This document shows positions 11,719 to 15,791 of a DNA stretch of 15,791 nucleotides, in pieces. Every line of letters starts with the position of its first letter. Within the stretch, counting starts at the first letter, position 1. The position numbers and the translations under genes are program-made. The DNA comes from Streptomyces sp. NRRL F-5727 (GTDB lineage: Bacteria > Actinomycetota > Actinomycetes > Streptomycetales > Streptomycetaceae). The stretch is taken from the NCBI RefSeq assembly GCF_000719555.1, contig NZ_JOGX01000099.1:1-15791 (forward strand), given 5' to 3'. The notes beneath the pieces were generated by a model. The model saw only the letters and a program-made list of their open reading frames with translations, was not told the origin of the DNA and made no database searches.

Positions 11719-14709
11719 TCACTTCAGGTACGGGCCGGCGGTGCCGATCCTGCCGGGACCGTTCAGGACGTACACCCGGAGGTTGCCCTTGCCGGGGGCG
11801 CCGACCGAGAGCGTGCCGCCGGTGACGGTCTTCACGTCACCGGTGACCGCGTCGGTGTACGTGCCGTTCGGGATGCCCGTGTAGGTGGCTGCTCCCGAGA
11901 CGGTGACGAGGGCGAAGCTGTCCGTGGAGCCGCTGGTGTAGCGGCGCTTGAAGGCCATGCCGCCCGAGATGCCCTCGGTGGAGTACTGGCCCATCTGGAG
12001 CGCGGGGATCGCCCGCCGGATCTCGTTGAGCCGCTGGACGTGCTTGACCAGGGGCTGCTGGAGGGTGGTCGCGACCTGGCCGCTCGCCTCGGAGACCCGG
12101 GAGAAGCCGGAGGCGGTGACCGTGCCGGCGAGGTGTGCGCCGTAGTAGGCGCGGCCGGTGGTCGCCAGCGGGCAGCTCGGCCCGCAGTCGATCTTCTGGC
12201 CCTTCTGGAACTCGATCTCGGAGCCGTAGTAGAGCGTCGGGATGCCGCGGAAGGTCCACATCAGGGACATGTTCTCGGCCCAGGCGTCGGTGCCGCCGGT
12301 GTACCGCTCGCTGGACTTGTTCGGCCCGTAGTCGTGGCTGTCGACGTAGACGACGTTGTAGGTGGCGTCGTTGTAACTGTCGTCCGAGTCCTTGCCGTTG
12401 GAGAAGGCGTTGGACGCGTCACCGAAGTTCATGTGCATCCGCATGTCGATGACGTTCATGCCGGAGAAGCGGCTGTGGTCGGGGGCGTGGTAGCTGTTGC
12501 CGTTCAGGAAGGCGTTGGTGGAGGTGGGCTGGTTGCCGGTGCCCTGCTGCTGCTCGTAGTCGTACATCTCCAGCGCCGCCCTGGCGTCGTCGGCGTCGTA
12601 CTCCTTGCGCTCCTTCCAGGTGAAGAACTGCGCGGAGTGGTTCACCGAGCCGCGGTTCCACTTGTCGTTGACGAAGGCCGCGACCTCGCCGAAGACGAAG
12701 AAGTTCCTCGCCGCCTCGGCGCCGTGCCGCTGGGTGACCCGCTCCTGGATGGCGGGGAGGAAGCGGCGGTTCCAGGTGGTGCGCGGGATGTGCACGGCGG
12801 TGTCCACGCGGAAGCCGTCGACGCCCATGTCGATGTACTTGTTGTAGGCGCCGATCAGGTGGTTCTGGACGGTCGCGTTCTCCGTGTTGAAGTCCGCCAG
12901 GTCCTCGTGCAGCCAGCAGGACCGGGAGTCCTCACCCTCCCAGTTGCCGATCCAGCACGGGTGGTACAGCTCCTTCGGGAACATCCCGGAAGTCGGGCTG
13001 GGCCACTGGCAGTTGTAGAGCGTGTAGCCCTCGGCGCTCTTCCCGCCGGTGGGCTTGCCCCAGTTGACGCAGGTGTTGCCGGCGGGCTCGGCCGTCGACC
13101 ACAGGTCGCCGTTGTAGTACGACTTGCCGGTCTTCGGGTCGATCGTCAGGCCGTCGTACTCGAAGCCGGGCTGCTTCTCGTCGTAGTACCAGCTCCACTG
13201 CGTGTCCCGGACGCCGTACACGGTCGGCGTGAACAGGCCCTTGGCGCCCCAGCGGGAGGAGTGGTTGTAGACGACGTCCTGGTAGATCTTCATGCCCTTG
13301 GCGTGGGCGGCGTCGATCAGGTCCTGGTAGGAGGCGCCGGCGGACTCCAGGCGCGGGTCGACCCTGTAGAAGTCGTAGCCGTGGTAGCCGTGGTAGTCGT
13401 AGTCCGAGCGGTTGAGGACCACCGGGGTGACCCAGACGGCGGAGAAGCCGAGGCCCTTGATGTAGTCGAGCTTCTGGATCAGGCCCTTGAAGTCACCCCG
13501 GAACATGGGGTCGGCGCCGGCCGCGTTGCCCGACTTCACGTGCTGGCTGCCGCCGCGGTTGTTGGTGGCGTCGCCGTCGTTGAAGCGGGCGGTCAGGACG
13601 AAGTAGATCGGGTCCTTGCGCGGGTCGGTGCCGAGCGGCTTGCCGGTGGCCGGGGCGCTGGGCCTGTCGCCGGTGGTGGCGGTGGCCGGGGCGGAGGCGG
13701 CCGAGACGTTCCCGGCGGCGTCCACGGCCTTCACCGTGTAGGTGTACGCGGTGCGTTCGGCGAGGTCGGTGTCCGAGAAGACCGTCGAGCCGACGTCCGT
13801 GACCACCGTGCCGGTCGTGCCGCCGGTCCGGGTGACCTGGTACTTCGTCACGCCCCGGTCGTCGGCGGCCGCGTTCCAGGCGAGCAGCACCGAGACGCCG
13901 TCGGCGGCCGCGGTGAGGCCGGCCGGGGCGGTGGGCGCCTGGGTGTCGGGCGGGGTGGCGGCGCAGGGGTCCGTCGCGTTCGCGGTCACCACCCGGTCCC
14001 GGACGGTGGAGGTGCCGGTGCCGATCGTGTAGTCGGCGCCGCCGTTGTTGTCCCACACGCCGTTGCCGTTGTTGAAGGCGGCCTTGAGGGAGGTGGCCGT
14101 GCCGAGGTCGAGCTCCCGCTTCCACCAGCCGGTGCAGGCCGCCGTCATGCCGAGGCCCGGCGCGGCCGTCCACGCCCCGCCGGCCGGCTGGTAGTGGACG
14201 TTGACGGTGGACCAGCCGAGGGAGGCCGAGGAGTAGTACACCGTCGCCTTGCCGGAAGCGGGCGGCGGGGTGGCGGCGCACGGGTCGGAGTGGGCGACGA
14301 CCCCGTCCTTCACGGTGATGTTCCCGGTGCCCAGGGCGTAGTTGCGGCCGCCGTTGTTGTCCCAGGTGCCGGTGCCGTTGTTGAAGGTGGCCTGGAGGCC
14401 GGCGGCGGCACCGAGACTGACGGTCTTCTTCACCCAGTCGGTACAGGCGGGCTCCATCGCCGTGCCGGGGACGGTCGTCCAGGAGCCGCCGTCGGGCGCC
14501 CAGTGCAGGTTGTAGGCCGACCAGTTCCTGGTCTTCGTCCAGTAGAAGACCGTCGCCGTGTTCTCGGCGACGGCCGCCGCCGGGGCGGGAGAGAGCGGGA
14601 CGGCCGCGGGCGGGGCGCCGGGCGGGGCCGCGATCAGGCCGGTCAGACCGGCCGTGACGGCGAGCAGCGCGAGCGCTCGCCCGCGCGGCCTTATGCGGGT
14701 GGGGGTCAT
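11719..14709 (-). CDS. Secreted alpha-amylase (GH13) with two CBM25 modules and FnIII domain
   Basis: This 996-residue exported enzyme hydrolyses starch-type alpha-1,4-glucans. A signal peptide covers about 1-48. Two starch-binding CBM25-like modules follow (51-144 and 154-250), each with YW or YY near the start and the FNNGxGxWDNNGG signature (109-121; 212-224). A fibronectin III domain covers 257-346. The GH13 barrel starts near 366. Conserved region I is DVVYNH (478-483), region II DGFRVDTAVH with nucleophile D636, region III FVFGEVA with acid/base E675, and region IV VDSHD with H792 and D793. An all-beta C-terminal domain ends the protein. GGAG lies seven bases before ATG 14709. The gene has its own terminator and a decamer repeat upstream that may serve sugar control. 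It is longer than simple amylases because of the binding modules. Confidence 0.95.
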   Translation of the reverse strand: MTPTRIRPRGRALALLAVTAGLTGLIAAPPGAPPAAVPLSPAPAAAVAENTATVFYWTKTRNWSAYNLHWAPDGGSWTTVPGTAMEPACTDWVKKTVSLGAAAGLQATFNNGTGTWDNNGGRNYALGTGNITVKDGVVAHSDPCAATPPPASGKATVYYSSASLGWSTVNVHYQPAGGAWTAAPGLGMTAACTGWWKRELDLGTATSLKAAFNNGNGVWDNNGGADYTIGTGTSTVRDRVVTANATDPCAATPPDTQAPTAPAGLTAAADGVSVLLAWNAAADDRGVTKYQVTRTGGTTGTVVTDVGSTVFSDTDLAERTAYTYTVKAVDAAGNVSAASAPATATTGDRPSAPATGKPLGTDPRKDPIYFVLTARFNDGDATNNRGGSQHVKSGNAAGADPMFRGDFKGLIQKLDYIKGLGFSAVWVTPVVLNRSDYDYHGYHGYDFYRVDPRLESAGASYQDLIDAAHAKGMKIYQDVVYNHSSRWGAKGLFTPTVYGVRDTQWSWYYDEKQPGFEYDGLTIDPKTGKSYYNGDLWSTAEPAGNTCVNWGKPTGGKSAEGYTLYNCQWPSPTSGMFPKELYHPCWIGNWEGEDSRSCWLHEDLADFNTENATVQNHLIGAYNKYIDMGVDGFRVDTAVHIPRTTWNRRFLPAIQERVTQRHGAEAARNFFVFGEVAAFVNDKWNRGSVNHSAQFFTWKERKEYDADDARAALEMYDYEQQQGTGNQPTSTNAFLNGNSYHAPDHSRFSGMNVIDMRMHMNFGDASNAFSNGKDSDDSYNDATYNVVYVDSHDYGPNKSSERYTGGTDAWAENMSLMWTFRGIPTLYYGSEIEFQKGQKIDCGPSCPLATTGRAYYGAHLAGTVTASGFSRVSEASGQVATTLQQPLVKHVQRLNEIRRAIPALQMGQYSTEGISGGMAFKRRYTSGSTDSFALVTVSGAATYTGIPNGTYTDAVTGDVKTVTGGTLSVGAPGKGNLRVYVLNGPGRIGTAGPYLK
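14038..14402 (-). repeat. Diverged internal duplication encoding the two CBM25 modules
   Basis: The DNA coding for the FNNGxGxWDNNGG signatures is nearly repeated at about 14038-14093 and 14347-14402, offset by about 309 bases (103 residues). The blocks CCGCCGTTGTTGTCCCA and GCCGTTGTTGAAGG occur in both. This reflects module duplication within the amylase gene. Confidence 0.8.
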
Positions 14710-14785
14710 GCGGAATCTCCAGACTGGGGCGCGCCGAGGACGGGGCCGGTGGAGAGAACGGGGATCGGCCCCCTTGGAAGCGCGT

Positions 14786-14805
14786 GCGGAAACTTGCGGA
14801 AACTT
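14786..14805 (-). promoter_or_regulatory. Exact tandem decamer upstream of the amylase
   Basis: GCGGAAACTT occurs twice head to tail, about 77-96 bases before the amylase ATG, flanked by CTTGC on the far side. Streptomyces amylase promoters are known to carry short direct repeats near the promoter that mediate induction by maltodextrins and glucose repression through a LacI-type regulator (MalR/Reg1). Assigning that role here is inference. No clear -35/-10 pair could be named. Confidence 0.6.
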
Positions 14806-14881
14806 CTTGCGTCGGCGGGAAGTTACCCCTGTGTGGCGCGCGCGTAAAGGGTCCGCGTCGAAGCGGTTCGCCTCACGGGAT

Positions 14882-15791
14882 TCACGGCTGCTTGAGGTGC
14901 GGGCCCAGCAGGGTGCGCCAGGACGAGGCGATGCGCCGGTACTCGGCCGGGCAGAGCGCCGCGCGGTCGCGGGGGAGCACCCCGTCCGGGTTGCCCTCGG
15001 CGTCCACCGCGTCCGCGAACCGCCGGGGATCGGAGCCGTACAGCCAGCAGGCCCAGTTGAAGAACCGCTGCCCGTCGAGGGAGTGGACGTCGGAGTACGC
15101 GGCCACCCCCGGGTCGCCGCCCTCGGACGCCTCCCACAGGGCGCCCCAGGCGTTGATGGTGGAGATCGCGTAGTCGGTGTGGCGCGCGTCGCCGGAGGCG
15201 AGGAGGAGGACGGCGAGCTGGTCGACGGCGTCCTCCTCCCGGCCGGTGACCGGCAGGTCGTACAGGTCGACGAGGGCGTGGCCGAGTTCGTGGAAGAGCA
15301 CGCCGTTCGAGAGCCCGACGACGTCCTCGTCGACGGCGGCGGCCCGCCGCGCCGGGGTGCCGCCGGTGTCGAGACCGGCGAAGACCTTCCGGGCCTCGGG
15401 GACGAAGCCGTAGCAGTAGGTGATCCGCCGGGACTTCTCGTCCCAGTAGGGGTCGGGTGCCGCGCAGCCGGCGGCGCGGAGCGGCACGTCCCGGGGGAGG
15501 GCGATGCGGGCGTCGGCGTAGGCGGCGGCTTCCTCCAGGACCCGGCGCTCCCGCAGGAAGGCGAGGGCGGCGCGCTCCTCGGCGGACCCGGCGGGCTCGT
15601 ACGCGACGACGAGGCGGCCGGTGCCCTGGGCGCTCTCCGGCGTCGCCGCGGTGGAGGCGCAGCCGGTCAGCAGGACGGCGGCGAGGGTGACGCGGAGGGG
15701 GATCGCGAGGCGGCGGAGGCGGGCGGGGTGGCGGGGGCGGTGGCGGCGGCGGGCGAGGCGGCCGGGCAGGCGGGGGAGCGCGAGGCGACGG
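14882..15791 (-). CDS. DUF4344-type zinc metallopeptidase lipoprotein (start outside window)
   Basis: The minus-strand frame runs from the window edge to the stop at 14882, about 302 residues. Near the edge is a lipoprotein signal: an Arg-rich stretch, then VTLAAVLLTGC with the lipobox Cys encoded at 15659-15661, followed by a Ser/Thr/Ala-rich linker. The HEXXH zinc motif HELGHALVDLYDLP is encoded from 15292 downward, and GREEDAVDQLA follows 12 residues later as the likely third ligand region. This matches the DUF4344 putative metallopeptidases. Cysteines in GCAAPDP, TYCYG, WACWLYG and LCPAEY may pair outside the cell. No ATG, GTG or TTG occurs in frame before the lipobox within the window, so the start lies beyond it. 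A GTG at 15487 would remove the lipoprotein signal and is rejected as start. The protein is probably a membrane-anchored extracellular protease of unknown substrate. Confidence 0.87.
   Translation of the reverse strand, partial: RRLALPRLPGRLARRRHRPRHPARLRRLAIPLRVTLAAVLLTGCASTAATPESAQGTGRLVVAYEPAGSAEERAALAFLRERRVLEEAAAYADARIALPRDVPLRAAGCAAPDPYWDEKSRRITYCYGFVPEARKVFAGLDTGGTPARRAAAVDEDVVGLSNGVLFHELGHALVDLYDLPVTGREEDAVDQLAVLLLASGDARHTDYAISTINAWGALWEASEGGDPGVAAYSDVHSLDGQRFFNWACWLYGSDPRRFADAVDAEGNPDGVLPRDRAALCPAEYRRIASSWRTLLGPHLKQP

Noticed and set aside
14038..14402. Repeated blocks as a CRISPR or mobile element signal
   Set aside because: There are only two imperfect copies, in frame and inside a coding region, explained by duplicated CBM25 modules.
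12040..14847. Plus-strand open frame of 935 codons over the amylase
   Set aside because: It is an antisense shadow with Val/Gly/Asp-rich composition; the minus strand has all GH13 regions.
14886..15487. GTG at 15487 as the true start of the metallopeptidase
   Set aside because: The frame continues upstream with a convincing lipoprotein signal and lipobox, so this GTG is an internal valine.

Overview
The window looks like chromosomal DNA of a Streptomyces-type actinomycete. It is very GC-rich and opens with the 3' end of a 5S rRNA of streptomycete type. TTG and GTG start codons are frequent, and the gene families (DUF5997, DUF6328, AurF-like oxygenase, large secreted amylase and subtilisin) are typical of the group. 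I see no insertion sequence, integrase, CRISPR array or tRNA. No gene-free gap exceeds about 215 bases, so coding density is normal.

Layout. 1-131: end of an rRNA operon and its terminator. 265-1854 (+): secreted beta-propeller-like protein with no recognised function. 1866-1927: bidirectional terminator. 1931-4786 (all -): two-domain VOC/glyoxalase protein of CFP30B type, NUDIX hydrolase, tandem-domain universal stress protein, and a DUF5997 protein. 4879-6301 (+): a LysR effector-domain protein that lacks the DNA-binding helix-turn-helix and carries a histone-like basic tail, followed by a small protein resembling the Cyt cytolytic delta-endotoxins of Bacillus thuringiensis. 6342-9523 (-): a three-gene operon of AurF-like diiron oxygenase, fused ferredoxin/NADP reductase and four-helix membrane protein, preceded by two abutting 25-bp palindromic operators. 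9737-14709 (-): two secreted degradative enzymes, a subtilisin with a P-domain and a 996-residue alpha-amylase with two CBM25 modules and an FnIII domain. 14882 to the window end (-): lipoprotein metallopeptidase of the DUF4344 type, cut by the edge.

How the genes fit together. The amylase and subtilisin are exported depolymerases, each with its own control region and terminator. The diiron oxygenase and ferredoxin reductase are best read as one redox system: the reductase passes NAD(P)H electrons through its Fe-S domain to the diiron site, and both are switched by an unknown regulator that binds the twin operators. DUF5997 and the LysR-like gene diverge from a 92-bp region in which both genes may be transcribed without a leader. 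The VOC, NUDIX and Usp genes look like stress or housekeeping functions.

The most unusual items are the Cyt-like cytolysin gene, the helix-turn-helix-less LysR protein with a basic tail directly before it, and the twin operators with no regulator gene nearby. Assignments rest on reading motifs by eye and on recalled family knowledge; no database search was possible.
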